Shown piece by piece: positions 18,983 through 27,814 of a DNA stretch of 64,000 nt. Source of the stretch: Halomonas ventosae (GTDB lineage Bacteria; Pseudomonadota; Gammaproteobacteria; Pseudomonadales; Halomonadaceae); the NCBI RefSeq assembly GCF_004363555.1, contig NZ_SNZJ01000002.1, positions 186,001 to 250,000 of the forward strand, given 5' to 3'. The first letter of the stretch is position 1. Every line of letters starts with the position of its first letter. Both the position numbers and the translations under genes were made by a program. The notes under the pieces were generated by a model that saw only the letters and a program-made list of their open reading frames with translations, made no database searches and was not told the origin of the DNA.

Positions 18983-21023
18983 CCGGTCCCCGCAGGCGCG
19001 GGGATGATCCGCCCCCGATGCGGGTGGCGTCGGGGGCTAGCGTCCGGTCCCCGCAGGCGCGGGGATGATCCGCTGGCCGAACTGACCGAATAGCCATTGC
19101 CGAGCCGGTCCCCGCAGGCGCGGGGATGATCCGCCCAGGCCCGCGAGCATCCTGGCGATCCCGGGCCGGTCCCCGCAGGCGCGGGGATGATCCGATAACA
19201 AACGCCCCCAAGAAGGCTATAACGACCCGGTCCCCGCAGGCGCGGGGATGATCCGCGGCTCGGTCACTACTGACAGGAGGTGGGCATCCGGTCCCCGCAG
19301 GCGCGGGGATGATCCGTCGCTGAACCAGCGCTTGCTTTTCTTGCGCGTCCGGTCCCCGCAGGCGCGGGGATGATCCGGTAGGTGTGCGCATCAAAATGGA
19401 CGTGTCGAACCGGTCCCCGCAGGCGCGGGGATGATCCGGCCGCTGAACTGCTGGGATTGGACCCGGTGACCCGGTCCCCGCAGGCGCGGGGATGATCCGC
19501 AGGCCGACAAGGCGAGCCGTCGCATTGTGTCCCGGTCCCCGCAGGCGCGGGGATGATCCGTCCCTAGACGCAGGAGTCGAGAAGATGACGAACCGGTCCC
19601 CGCAGGCGCGGGGATGATCCGCCGAGGCGGAACTGCGCGGCGCGGCGGTAGGCCCGGTCCCCGCAGGCGCGGGGATGATCCGGAGCGAACCACTGTCCGC
19701 CTGGCCTGCTCCAGCCGGTCCCCGCAGGCGCGGGGATGATCCGTCGGTATAGGCGCGGGTGTTGTTCTCGTGGGCCCGGTCCCCGCAGGCGCGGGGATGA
19801 TCCGATCGACAATCCCGCCCAGGGCAAGCGGCTGAGCCGGTCCCCGCAGGCGCGGGGATGATCCGCTAGACCCGCTATCGACTTCATAAGCGACACGCCG
19901 GTCCCCGCAGGCGCGGGGATGATCCGGCGGTGAGGTCAGGGGCGCCACGATCGGCCAGCCGGTCCCCGCAGGCGCGGGGATGATCCGCAACGAGATCGTC
20001 GACGGCCTCAGCAACGAGACCGGTCCCCGCAGGCGCGGGGATGATCCGCCGTCGGCCATCCAGGCGGCGACGCCCCGGGCCCGGTCCCCGCAGGCGCGGG
20101 GATGATCCGGAACGGGACTTGACTTCGCAGTTACCGGCAAGCCGGTCCCCGCAGGCGCGGGGATGATCCGCCAGGTCATCCAGGCCGCCCGGCCCTGACC
20201 TTCCGGTCCCCGCAGGCGCGGGGATGATCCGGTTGCGGAACCACATAGGGTCTCTCCTCAGACCGGTCCCCGCAGGCGCGGGGATGATCCGCGCCGCCGG
20301 TGGATTGCGATTTTGCGGGCCGCCCGGTCCCCGCAGGCGCGGGGATGATCCGCGCCGGCTGCAGGGCGCCGTCGCGCGCCTGGTCCGGTCCCCGCAGGCG
20401 CGGGGATGCCCCGGTGGTGGTGTTGCGGTCTTCGGCCTCGCCGTCCCGGTCCCCGCAGGCGCGGGGATGACCCGCAGATATTGGCCGCGCACAGGCAGAA
20501 CTATGTCCGGTCCCCGCAGGCGCGGGGATGACCCGGGATGCAGTGGATCGACACGACAAGGGAACTACCGGTCCCCGCAGGCGCGGGGATGACCCGGTCG
20601 AAAGCACCGCCAGATGCCCAGGGTAGAACCGGTCCCCGCAGGCGCGGGGATGACCCGGACATCGACGGCCACGAACTGGCGATGGTGCTCCGGTCCCCGC
20701 AGGCGCGGGGATGACCCGAAGACCGAGGACGGCGTGATTGCCGACGTGGTCCGGTCCCCGCAGGCGCGGGGATGACCCGTCGTAGATGTAGACGGTGCCC
20801 CGCGGGGCCCGCCGGTCCCCGCAGGCGCGGGGATGACCCGTCACGCTCCTGGCTCAACGCCATCTTCGGCTACCGGTCCCCGCAGGCGCGGGGATGACCC
20901 GTCCGCCTGGCACATGCCGGTCGGCGTCTCGACCCGGTCCCCGCAGGCGCGGGGATGACCCGTTGGCGCCGATCTGGTCGAGGTCGCTGCCCTGCCGGTC
21001 CCCGCAGGCGCGGGGATGACCCG
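18983..21023 (+). CRISPR. Type I-E CRISPR array, 34 repeats and 33 spacers
   Basis: The 29-bp repeats begin CCGGTCCCCGCAGGC, continue GCGGGG and end in an 8-nt handle. They recur every 61 bp with 32-bp spacers, except one 31-bp spacer before the repeat at 20263. TCCCCGC and GCGGGGA form the Cas6e stem around AGGC. Orientation (leader, then repeat with the handle at its 3' end) matches the cas genes. Repeats 1-23 (18983-20352) end ATGATCCG, repeat 24 (20385) ends ATGCCCCG and repeats 25-34 (from 20446) end ATGACCCG. All spacers look distinct. The last repeat is not degenerate. Confidence 0.98.
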
Positions 21024-21154
21024 CCGGCTCAAGATGGTGATGAGGCCCTGGCACCGGCGGTCAGGCGAGGAGGATGTGTTGGCACGCATGGCGTCCCCTG
21101 CCGTCAGGGGCCGCTGAGCGTTTCACATCGGGCCCTGGCCGTTGCCTTTTGGTC

Positions 21155-21184
21155 GCACGCCCCCGGTCAGAGCCGGGGGCGTGC
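21155..21184. terminator. Strong inverted repeat between the array and the MFS gene
   Basis: GCACGCCCCCGG (21155-21166) pairs perfectly with CCGGGGGCGTGC (21173-21184) around a 6-nt loop. No clear T-run follows on either strand, so it may be a terminator for the CRISPR transcript or another structured element. The rest of 21024-21266 shows no gene. Confidence 0.45.
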
Positions 21185-21266
21185 GGTATGGTAGGCCGTT
21201 ACCCTGCCGAACTGGCCCTCCATGGCAGGAAAATCCACCCTGACAGGGACTGACGGAGCGCCAGGC

Positions 21267-22490
21267 ATGGCCCAATCCACTCCTCTCTCTCCGCGCTACC
21301 GGGTGCTGCTGGCCGGGCTGTTCAGCCAACTGCTGTGCGTGGGCGTGGCGCGCTTCGCCTACACGCCGCTGCTGCCGGTGATGCAGCAGCAGACCTGGCT
21401 GAGCGATGCCCAGGGCGGCTGGCTGGCCGCCCTCAACTACGCCGGCTACATGCTGGGGGCGCTGGTCGCGGCCTCGATCCACAGCATCCGGCTCAAGGAC
21501 ACCCTTTATCGCCTCACCCTGCTGCTGGCGGTGCTCTCCACCGCCGGCATGGCGCTGGCCGACAGCTTCTGGCTGTGGGCGGGCATGCGCTTCGTGGCCG
21601 GCTTCTCGAGCAGTGGGGCGATGCTGCTCGCCTCGGGGCTGATCCTGCACTGGCTGATCCAGCACCGTCATCGCGGCGAACTGGGCATCCACTTCGCCGG
21701 CCTGGGGCTGGGCATCCTTCTGGCCGCCCTGGCGGTGGAGCTGATGCGGTGGCTCGCCCTGGAGTGGCAGGCCCAGTGGTGGGGCTTCGCCGCCCTGGCC
21801 GTGGCATTGCTGGTGCCCGCCTGGCGCTGGCTGCCGCGACCCGCAAAGCCGGTCGAGGGTGGCGGTGGCAGCCGTCATCAGCAGGCTTCCCCGCCTTCGC
21901 GCACCTTTATGCGGCTGATGCTGGCCGCCTACTTCTGCGCCGGCTACGGCTACGTGATCAGCGCCACCTTCATCGTCGCCATCGTCGAGCGGGAGCCGCT
22001 GCTGGCTGGCGCCGGCAACTGGACCTTCGCGTTGGTGGGGCTGGCCGCCGCCCCCGCGGTGATGCTGTGGGACCTGATCGCCCGGCGCATCGGCTACCTG
22101 GGCGCGCTGATCTGCGCCATGGCCTTGCAGGTGGTGGGCATCGTGCTGCCGGCGCTGACCGATAGCCTCGCCGGCGTGCTGACGAGTGCGGTGCTCTACG
22201 GCGGCACCTTCCTGGGCTGCGTGAGCCTGGTTCTGACCATGGCCGGCCGGCTCTACCCGCAGAGCCCGGCACGGCTGATGGGGCGCATGACACTCGCCTA
22301 CGGCGCGGCACAGATCATTGCCCCGGCGCTGACCGGCATGCTCGCCGAGGCCACCGGCCACTACGACACCGGGCTGTGGCTGGCGGGCGGCTTCGTGGCG
22401 CTGGGCGCGGTGCTGCTTGCCTGGCTGCGGCGGGTGGATAGAACCGCCCAGCGGCTGGATGCCGAGGCCAAGGCGGCCCCGGCGGGGTGA
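21267..22490 (+). CDS. YbfB/YjiJ-family MFS transporter
   Basis: 407 residues from ATG 21267, chosen because GGAG lies 8 bp upstream; an in-frame ATG at 21222 has no visible ribosome-binding site. About 12 membrane segments. The opening LFSQLLCVGVARFAYTPLLP is the YbfB/YjiJ signature. The central loop (about residues 195-215) is Arg/Pro/Ser-rich. Substrate unknown. Not in an operon; it follows the CRISPR array. Confidence 0.9.
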   Translation: MAQSTPLSPRYRVLLAGLFSQLLCVGVARFAYTPLLPVMQQQTWLSDAQGGWLAALNYAGYMLGALVAASIHSIRLKDTLYRLTLLLAVLSTAGMALADSFWLWAGMRFVAGFSSSGAMLLASGLILHWLIQHRHRGELGIHFAGLGLGILLAALAVELMRWLALEWQAQWWGFAALAVALLVPAWRWLPRPAKPVEGGGGSRHQQASPPSRTFMRLMLAAYFCAGYGYVISATFIVAIVEREPLLAGAGNWTFALVGLAAAPAVMLWDLIARRIGYLGALICAMALQVVGIVLPALTDSLAGVLTSAVLYGGTFLGCVSLVLTMAGRLYPQSPARLMGRMTLAYGAAQIIAPALTGMLAEATGHYDTGLWLAGGFVALGAVLLAWLRRVDRTAQRLDAEAKAAPAG

Positions 22491-22648
22491 GGGGAGGCGA
22501 CCGCGGTTGGCGGCGTGTCGATGGCGGGACCGGGGTGGGTTACCTAAGCTTACGCCATTGAAGGCTCGTTGATGCGATGGCAGGGAGGCCCTGGCCTGGG
22601 CCGCGCGGGGGCTTTCGCCGCTGCGGTTCGAGAACGAAGGGGCGAGTC

Positions 22649-23062
22649 ATGATGACCATTATCGATACCATTCTGTCGGTGGGGCAGAAGCTGTTCAGTC
22701 TTCGCGAGGAGCTGTCCCAGGCGAGGCAGGCTCGCAAGCAGGTGGTGGCCGAGTTTCTGGAGGCCATCGCGGCAACCATCGAGGAAGCCAGCGCTGAGCT
22801 GAAGCAAGGGCACTATCCTCACGGAAAGTGTCAGGAGCTGTTGACCCACTCCCAGCACATGGAGGAGGCGATAGGCGACCTGATCGGCAATGCGCAAGCC
22901 GCCGAGCTCGGCGCCCAGCTCGCCGAGGTCCATGAGATAGAGCGGCTGCATGCCGAACTGGGCGGGACGGATGATGCAGAGCGTCAGCGCAAGCTCGGCG
23001 TGCTCGACCAGGCCGCAGGGCAGTTCAGGGCCACGTCGGCCTTCGTGAAGGTCAGCGCCTGA
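22649..23062 (+). CDS. Hypothetical helical protein (137 aa)
   Basis: Starts MMTIIDTILSVGQKLFSLRE after AAGGGG. No signal peptide or membrane segment. Nearly the whole chain is predicted amphipathic helix rich in Ala, Glu and Gln (EELSQARQARKQVVAEFLEA), with a possible four-helix-bundle pattern. I do not recognise a family. It lies 106 bp upstream of the DUF2235 gene in the same direction and could be co-transcribed. Coding-like third-position G/C supports a real gene. Confidence 0.7.
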   Translation: MMTIIDTILSVGQKLFSLREELSQARQARKQVVAEFLEAIAATIEEASAELKQGHYPHGKCQELLTHSQHMEEAIGDLIGNAQAAELGAQLAEVHEIERLHAELGGTDDAERQRKLGVLDQAAGQFRATSAFVKVSA

Positions 23063-23168
23063 GCTGGCTCTGCCTTGCGGGTGGTCGACCCGGTGAGGGT
23101 GGGGTCGTCAGAAGGGGCTCTGCAGCGAAGGTCTGTGAAACGCCGTGACGTGAAGAGGAGTGCGTCCG

Positions 23169-24245
23169 ATGTCACAACCCGTGCAGCGCCTCATCCTGCT
23201 GTTCGACGGCACCTGGAACGACCCCCAGGACCGCACCAATATCTATCGGCTGGCGCGGGACCTCCATGACCGCGACGCCCAGGGCGTCAGGCAGCGCTTC
23301 TACTACGAGCCGGGCGTCGGTACGCGGCAGTGGGAGCGCCTGGTCGGCGGGGCATTCGGGCTGGGGTTGAGCCGTAACCTGCAGCATGGCTATGACTGGC
23401 TGGTTCGCAACTACGTTGATGGGGGCCAGGTCTTCGTCTTCGGCTTCAGCCGCGGTGCCTATACGGCGCGCAGCCTGGTGGGGATGATCCGCAAGTGCGG
23501 GCTGCTGCGCATCGCGACGCCTGGCCTGGTAAAGGAGGCCGAAGCCCTCTACCGCGACAAGACGCTGTCGCCCAGGGATAGGGCCTGCTGCAGGTTCCGC
23601 GAGCGCTATAGCCGCGAGATCGAGATCGACTTCATCGGGGTATGGGATACCGTGGGGGCCCTGGGCATTCCCGGGACCCACTTCTCGGAACATGGCCGCT
23701 TCGACTGGCATGATACCGAGCTGTCGTCGATCGTGAAGCGGGCCTACCAGGCGATGGCCCTGGATGAGCACCGCAAGGCCTACGATGCCGCCCTCTGGAC
23801 CCATGTCGGGGGCGAGAAAAAGCCCAGCCAGGACGAGGTAGAGCAACGCTGGTTCATCGGTGCCCATGCCAACGTGGGCGGTGGCTACCGGATGGAGGAC
23901 GGTGGCTTCGATCCGCTGGCCAGCCTGGCCTATGGGTGGATGTGCGACAAGGCCGCAATGGCGGGACTCTCGCTGCATTGGGCCGAGCTCCCGGCCGACG
24001 CCCATCGCGCGCCGCCGAGAGACTCCTACGCGGAGTTCATGGCAGGCCTCTATCGCCGCTACCGTGCCCTGTGGGATCGGGATGGCGATGGCAGACACCA
24101 TCGGCACTATGCCCGGGATGCGGAAGGCAACCGGGCGGTGGGTGTCAGTGTGGACTCCTCGGTGTGGCGCCGCTGGCAGGAAGATGAGGCCTATCGGCCG
24201 CCAACGCTGGTCCACGCGGGGTGCAAGCCGCCATCCGAGCCGTGA
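23169..24245 (+). CDS. DUF2235-domain alpha/beta-hydrolase (Tle1-like phospholipase family)
   Basis: 358 residues. The DUF2235 opening LILLFDGTWNDPQDRTNIYRL and the nucleophile elbow GFSRGAYTAR (Ser94) are clear, followed by FIGVWDTVGALG and WFIGAHANVGGGY, the conserved blocks that carry the catalytic Asp and His in this family. Relatives include fungal uncharacterised hydrolases and the type VI secretion phospholipase Tle1. There is no vgrG, PAAR or secretion gene nearby and no signal peptide, so a cytoplasmic hydrolase is as likely as an effector. ATG 23169 has AGGAG 8 bp upstream; an in-frame GTG at 23160 overlaps that site. Confidence 0.88.
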   Translation: MSQPVQRLILLFDGTWNDPQDRTNIYRLARDLHDRDAQGVRQRFYYEPGVGTRQWERLVGGAFGLGLSRNLQHGYDWLVRNYVDGGQVFVFGFSRGAYTARSLVGMIRKCGLLRIATPGLVKEAEALYRDKTLSPRDRACCRFRERYSREIEIDFIGVWDTVGALGIPGTHFSEHGRFDWHDTELSSIVKRAYQAMALDEHRKAYDAALWTHVGGEKKPSQDEVEQRWFIGAHANVGGGYRMEDGGFDPLASLAYGWMCDKAAMAGLSLHWAELPADAHRAPPRDSYAEFMAGLYRRYRALWDRDGDGRHHRHYARDAEGNRAVGVSVDSSVWRRWQEDEAYRPPTLVHAGCKPPSEP

Positions 24246-24339
24246 TGGCGTCGAAGCGTCATGCCAGGGCTGGCTTACCTTGATGCCCTGGGGGAATATT
24301 CAGGACGGGCATCATTCACCGAGGCCAGGGAGACCTTCC

Positions 24340-24474
24340 ATGCCCACCATCGCCCATTTTCAGGACCTGCGGCGCCTGGCGCGTTACGGCGCGCGCGATA
24401 TCCACGACGCCGATCCCCACTGCCTGTGCCACGGCACCCCTTTCATGGCGGGTGCCGACAGGATGGGCGCCTGA
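24340..24474 (+). CDS. Possible small protein (44 aa) between DUF2235 and DUF3592 genes
   Basis: ATG 24340 follows an AGGGAGA ribosome-binding site at 7 bp and encodes a 44-residue basic peptide with a CLCH motif (MPTIAHFQDLRRLARYGARD...). It ends 2 bp before the DUF3592 start, an operon-like spacing. No family recognised. The spacing and ribosome-binding site are the only support. Confidence 0.4.
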   Translation: MPTIAHFQDLRRLARYGARDIHDADPHCLCHGTPFMAGADRMGA

Positions 24475-24476
24475 AC

Positions 24477-24938
24477 ATGCCCGACATTCCCCTGCTGATC
24501 GCCATCGCCGCCCTGGTGGGTGCGGCCTTCTCTGCACGAAGCGTCTGGCAGCGCCGCCACGTCAGCCGCTGGCAGGAGGTGGCGGCTACCGTGACCGGGG
24601 CTGAGCTGGTCGAGCTCGGGTCCCGGGTGCAGAACCGCGAGGGGCCCGACCAGGAACGCCGCTACCTGGCCCGGGTGCACGTCCGCTATCGGGTGGCGGG
24701 GCGGGAAGTACGCTCCGACAACGGCCGCTTCGACGGCGCGCCCACCTTTACGAGCCGCGAGGCGGCCGAGGCCTGCCTGGCGGACTTTCCCGAGGGCCGC
24801 ACGCTGCGCGGGCGCGTCGATCCCCGGGCACCCGAGCGCCTGCAGCTCGGCGACTCGAGGATCCCGGCGCGTCGCATCGGCCTGACGCTGTTCCTGCTGG
24901 TCATTGCCGCCTTCGCGCTGTTTATCTCCTTTCGCTGA
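24477..24938 (+). CDS. DUF3592 domain-containing membrane protein
   Basis: 153 residues with an N-terminal membrane segment (LLIAIAALVGAAFSA), a DUF3592 region (W..V.ATVTGAEL, then YLARVHVRYRVAGREVRSD) and a second membrane segment at the C-terminus (LTLFLLVIAAFALFISF). The family is widespread and of unknown function. ATG 24477 is preferred; the frame continues upstream but overlaps the better small reading frame. A terminator follows at 24982. Confidence 0.78.
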   Translation: MPDIPLLIAIAALVGAAFSARSVWQRRHVSRWQEVAATVTGAELVELGSRVQNREGPDQERRYLARVHVRYRVAGREVRSDNGRFDGAPTFTSREAAEACLADFPEGRTLRGRVDPRAPERLQLGDSRIPARRIGLTLFLLVIAAFALFISFR

Positions 24939-24981
24939 CATCCCCCTCCAGTTCTCGATAAGAGATTGATTATCCGGGTCG

Positions 24982-25005
24982 AGGCCGCCAGGATGGCGGC
25001 CTTTT
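24982..25005 (+). terminator. Rho-independent terminator after the DUF3592 gene
   Basis: AGGCCGCC (24982-24989), loop AGGAT, GGCGGCCT and a TTTT run. It ends five bases before the GGAGG of the next gene. Confidence 0.75.
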
Positions 25006-25018
25006 GCGCGGAGGAAGG

Positions 25019-26080
25019 ATGCCCCGTATCCGGCTCGCAGGGCTGCTGGCCCTGCTCCCCCTGTTCGCCCAGGCCGACGTGATCGTTGGCAGCTGGAACA
25101 TCAAGCACCTGGGCTGGAACAACGACAAGGCCATGCCGCAGGTGGCTCATGTGGCCAACCACTTCGACCTGCTGGCGGTGCAGGAACTGATGGACCCGGC
25201 GGCGCTCGAGGCACTGGAGGGCGAGCTGGAGGCGCTCTCCGGTGAGGCATGGTCCTCCATGGCCAGCCACGCCCTGGGGCGCAGCTCCTACGAGGAGCAC
25301 TATGGCTTCCTGTGGCGGGAGCGCGAGGTGGCCTATGAGGATGGCGCCGTGGTGTTCATCGACCATGGCGATGTCTTCTCGCGCGAGCCCTACTCGGCGC
25401 GCTTCCGCGACGTGGAGAGCGGCAAGGCCTTCACCCTGGCCACCGTGCACGTGGTCTATGGCGACAGCGTGGGCGACCGCCTGCCGGAGATCGAGGCGCT
25501 GGCCGACTACTGGCAGTGGCTGGGCGAGGTCCATCCGGGGGCGCCGCGTTTGCTGGCGGGGGACTTCAACCTGCCGCCCGACCATCCGGCCTGGCGAGCG
25601 CTTCGCGAGCGGGGTGCCAGGCCCGCGATCACCGAGGGTCGCTCGACCCTGGCGACCACGGCGGGCCAGTACGCCAGCCTCTATGACAACCTCTGGTACG
25701 ACGCCGGGCGGCTGGCCCCCGACGACCAGGGCATCCTGCGTTTTCCTGAGCTGCTGCCCCTGGCCCACCAGGCGGCGCGCGATCGGGTCTCGGACCATGC
25801 GCCGGTCTATCTGACACTGAACGGCGCGGCGCTGGTCACGACCCAGGCCGGCAGCGGCGAGCTGGTGGCGACCCAGCGGCTGGCGAACTGCATCGACCTG
25901 AACGACAGCGACGCCACTCGCCTGGCAGAGCTGCCCCACGTAGGACCGGCGCGCGCCGCGGACATCATCGCCGGCCGGCCGTGGCGGGTGGCCAGTGAGC
26001 TCACCCGGATCGCGGGGATCGGCGACGGGCGGATGGGGGAGATCCGGCGCAGCGGCCTGCTATGTGGCGACAGGGGCTGA
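25019..26080 (+). CDS. Exported endonuclease/exonuclease/phosphatase protein with C-terminal HhH domain
   Basis: 353 residues. Signal peptide MPRIRLAGLLALLPLFAQA, then an EEP-superfamily catalytic domain: GSWNIKHLG with the catalytic Asn, LLAVQEL with the metal-binding Glu, LLAGDFNLPP, and SDHAPVYL near residue 260. The C-terminus (about 285-350) is a ComEA-like helix-hairpin-helix: CIDLNDSDATRLAEL, HVGPARAADII, IAGIGDGRM. DNA is the likely substrate and the periplasm or outside the likely site. ATG 25019 follows GGAGGAAGG closely; a TTG at 25004 is unlikely. Confidence 0.87.
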   Translation: MPRIRLAGLLALLPLFAQADVIVGSWNIKHLGWNNDKAMPQVAHVANHFDLLAVQELMDPAALEALEGELEALSGEAWSSMASHALGRSSYEEHYGFLWREREVAYEDGAVVFIDHGDVFSREPYSARFRDVESGKAFTLATVHVVYGDSVGDRLPEIEALADYWQWLGEVHPGAPRLLAGDFNLPPDHPAWRALRERGARPAITEGRSTLATTAGQYASLYDNLWYDAGRLAPDDQGILRFPELLPLAHQAARDRVSDHAPVYLTLNGAALVTTQAGSGELVATQRLANCIDLNDSDATRLAELPHVGPARAADIIAGRPWRVASELTRIAGIGDGRMGEIRRSGLLCGDRG

Positions 26081-26170
26081 CTGACCGGGACGGGACTGAC
26101 CTGCCTCAAGGCGGCTCCTACGGGTGGCGACTACGCTTTTCAGGGTGCAAGCCCATAGAGGAGACCCGCC

Positions 26171-26728
26171 ATGCTATTCCTCCTAGCTAGCCGATCGTTG
26201 ACCCCTGCTTGTGGCCGGCGAGGCGCCCTCGTCCTGGGCACCCTGGTCACGCTGGGGGCCAGTACGGCCAGCCTGGCGGCGGACCCCGTCCGGTCCGAGC
26301 TGACGCCCAAGCTGCAGGGCCTGCTGCAGAAGGAGATGCTGCAGATCGAGCAGGCGATGCAGGAGATCTACAGCGCCATGCTGCAGGGCCGACACGCCGT
26401 GGTGGCGCAGAAGGGGCAGGCAATCCACGACAGCTTCATCCTCGAGCAGTCGTTGACCGATGAGGACCGCCAGGACCTGAAGGCTGCCGTGCCGCAGGCG
26501 TTCCTGCAGATGGATGCGACCCTGCACGAGCTCTCGGCGTCCCTGGCCGAAGCCGGCCAGGCCCGGGACACCGCCCGGCAGGTAGCGTTGTACGGGCGCA
26601 TGACCGAGTCCTGCGTGGCGTGTCACGGCGCCTACGTCACCGACCGCTTCGAGGGCCTCGAGGGCGCCGACATCCCGGCCGGCTGGGGAATGGCGCCCTC
26701 CGCTCAGGGCAACGATCCACAGGATTGA
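26171..26728 (+). CDS. Exported c-type cytochrome, cytochrome c'/c556-like
   Basis: 185 residues. Signal peptide ending about ASLAA (residue 36), with a long, Arg-containing n-region. The mature part is helical and carries a single haem-binding CVACH near the C-terminus (about residue 153), the layout of cytochrome c' and c556 four-helix-bundle proteins. Spacing from CxxCH to the end is longer than usual. Role in electron transfer or gas binding is inferred. Single gene. Confidence 0.72.
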   Translation: MLFLLASRSLTPACGRRGALVLGTLVTLGASTASLAADPVRSELTPKLQGLLQKEMLQIEQAMQEIYSAMLQGRHAVVAQKGQAIHDSFILEQSLTDEDRQDLKAAVPQAFLQMDATLHELSASLAEAGQARDTARQVALYGRMTESCVACHGAYVTDRFEGLEGADIPAGWGMAPSAQGNDPQD

Positions 26729-26824
26729 CCTGTCTGGGGTTTTGCGTCAGAACAGGCTGATGTTCCGGCCCGGTGGCGCGATATCGCCGGGCCGGCCCGC
26801 TTGTTCAGCACGGAGGCCAGACCC

Positions 26825-27412
26825 ATGCCCCTTTCCCCCCTTGACCAGACCCTCGCCGCCCTGGATGCCCTGCACGCGGAGGACCCGCGCCGTGTGGAGG
26901 TGGATGGCGAGCCGGTGCCCCAGGAGCTGTGGCATGCCGGACGCATGAGTGCCTGGCTGGAGCGGCTGCACGAACATCCTGACGAGCTGATGCGCCTCGC
27001 GGTGCGCGGCCAGCACCTGCAGCGCTGGCAGGTGCCGCGCACGGATTACCCCGAGGGCCGAGTGGGCTATCTCACCTGGCGGCGTGACCAGGGCCAGCGG
27101 GCCGGCGAGACCACCGCCCGGCTGATGCAGGAGGCGGGCTACACCGCCGAGCAGGCCGAGCGGGTGGCGCGGATGATCCGCAAGCAGGGCCTGGGTCGTG
27201 ACCCGGGCGCCCAGGCGGTGGAGGACTGTGCCTGCCTGGTGTTCCTGGAGAACTACTTCGGCGACTTCTCGAAGCAGATCGACCACGACCACCTGATCCG
27301 CATCGTGCAGATGACCTGGAAGAAGATGTCACCGCGGGCCCATGAGCTGGCGCTGGGGCTGCCGATGACGGCCGAGGCGCGCGGCCTGGTGGAGGAGGCG
27401 CTGGCAGGGTGA
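26825..27412 (+). CDS. DUF4202 domain-containing protein
   Basis: 195 residues, soluble. Contains the DUF4202 blocks: DALHAEDPRRVEVDGEPVPQ, RLAVRGQHLQRWQVPR, GRVGYLTWRRD and the EDCACLVFLENYFGDF segment. Histidines and acidic residues are arranged as in HD-like helical proteins, but the function of the family is unknown. ATG 26825 has GGAGG upstream; the frame is open to 26801. Convergent with the next gene. Confidence 0.85.
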   Translation: MPLSPLDQTLAALDALHAEDPRRVEVDGEPVPQELWHAGRMSAWLERLHEHPDELMRLAVRGQHLQRWQVPRTDYPEGRVGYLTWRRDQGQRAGETTARLMQEAGYTAEQAERVARMIRKQGLGRDPGAQAVEDCACLVFLENYFGDFSKQIDHDHLIRIVQMTWKKMSPRAHELALGLPMTAEARGLVEEALAG

Positions 27413-27445
27413 GTGCCCGCCCGGCGAGGGCAGGCGGGGGCGGGG

Positions 27446-27814
27446 CTACTCGACCAGGGTCCGGGCGGCCTCGAGGTAGGCCTCACCGTGGGTGCGCACG
27501 CGCTCGCGGTCGACGCTCTCGGAGCCCAGGTGCACCTCTTCAAGGTCCACGGCCATGGTGTCGAGCTCCTCGTCGATCTTCGCCATGGCGTTCTCCAGGG
27601 TGTAGGTGAGCTCATGGATGGTGCCGAGGTCGGCGTTGCTCAGCTCGTCCTGGGCGAGCAGCTCGGCCAGCTGGCGGTTGGTCTCCGAGAACTGGGTCAC
27701 GGCCTCGGCCAGGGTGTCGGCGGCCTCGCCCTCGAAGTGGTCGGGGCGTTCCTCGGCCTGGGCGGTGGAGGCCAGCAGGCCGGTGCAGAGGGCGGCGAAC
27801 AGCAGCTTCTTCAT
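27446..27814 (-). CDS. Small periplasmic protein, DUF6746-like
   Basis: 122 residues. Signal peptide MKKLLFAALCTGLLASTAQA, then an acidic helical domain (ERPDHFEGEAADTLAEAVTQ at the start of the mature protein). I associate this pattern with DUF6746, a small exported family in halomonads, but the assignment is from memory. The frame is open to 27865, yet only ATG 27814 has a ribosome-binding site (GGAAGGA) and gives a clean signal peptide. Function unknown. Confidence 0.75.
   Translation of the reverse strand: MKKLLFAALCTGLLASTAQAEERPDHFEGEAADTLAEAVTQFSETNRQLAELLAQDELSNADLGTIHELTYTLENAMAKIDEELDTMAVDLEEVHLGSESVDRERVRTHGEAYLEAARTLVE

Noticed and set aside
18978..20863. Minus-strand open frames with a repeating PAPAGTG / HPRACGDR pattern
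   Set aside because: They are translations of the CRISPR repeats, not a repeat protein.
18983..21023. A spacer targeting the host's own sequence in this window
   Set aside because: I compared spacers with the window by eye and saw no match; a database search would be needed to assign targets.
23169..24245. Calling the DUF2235 protein a type VI secretion effector
   Set aside because: No vgrG, PAAR, tss or adaptor gene is nearby; only the family link supports it.
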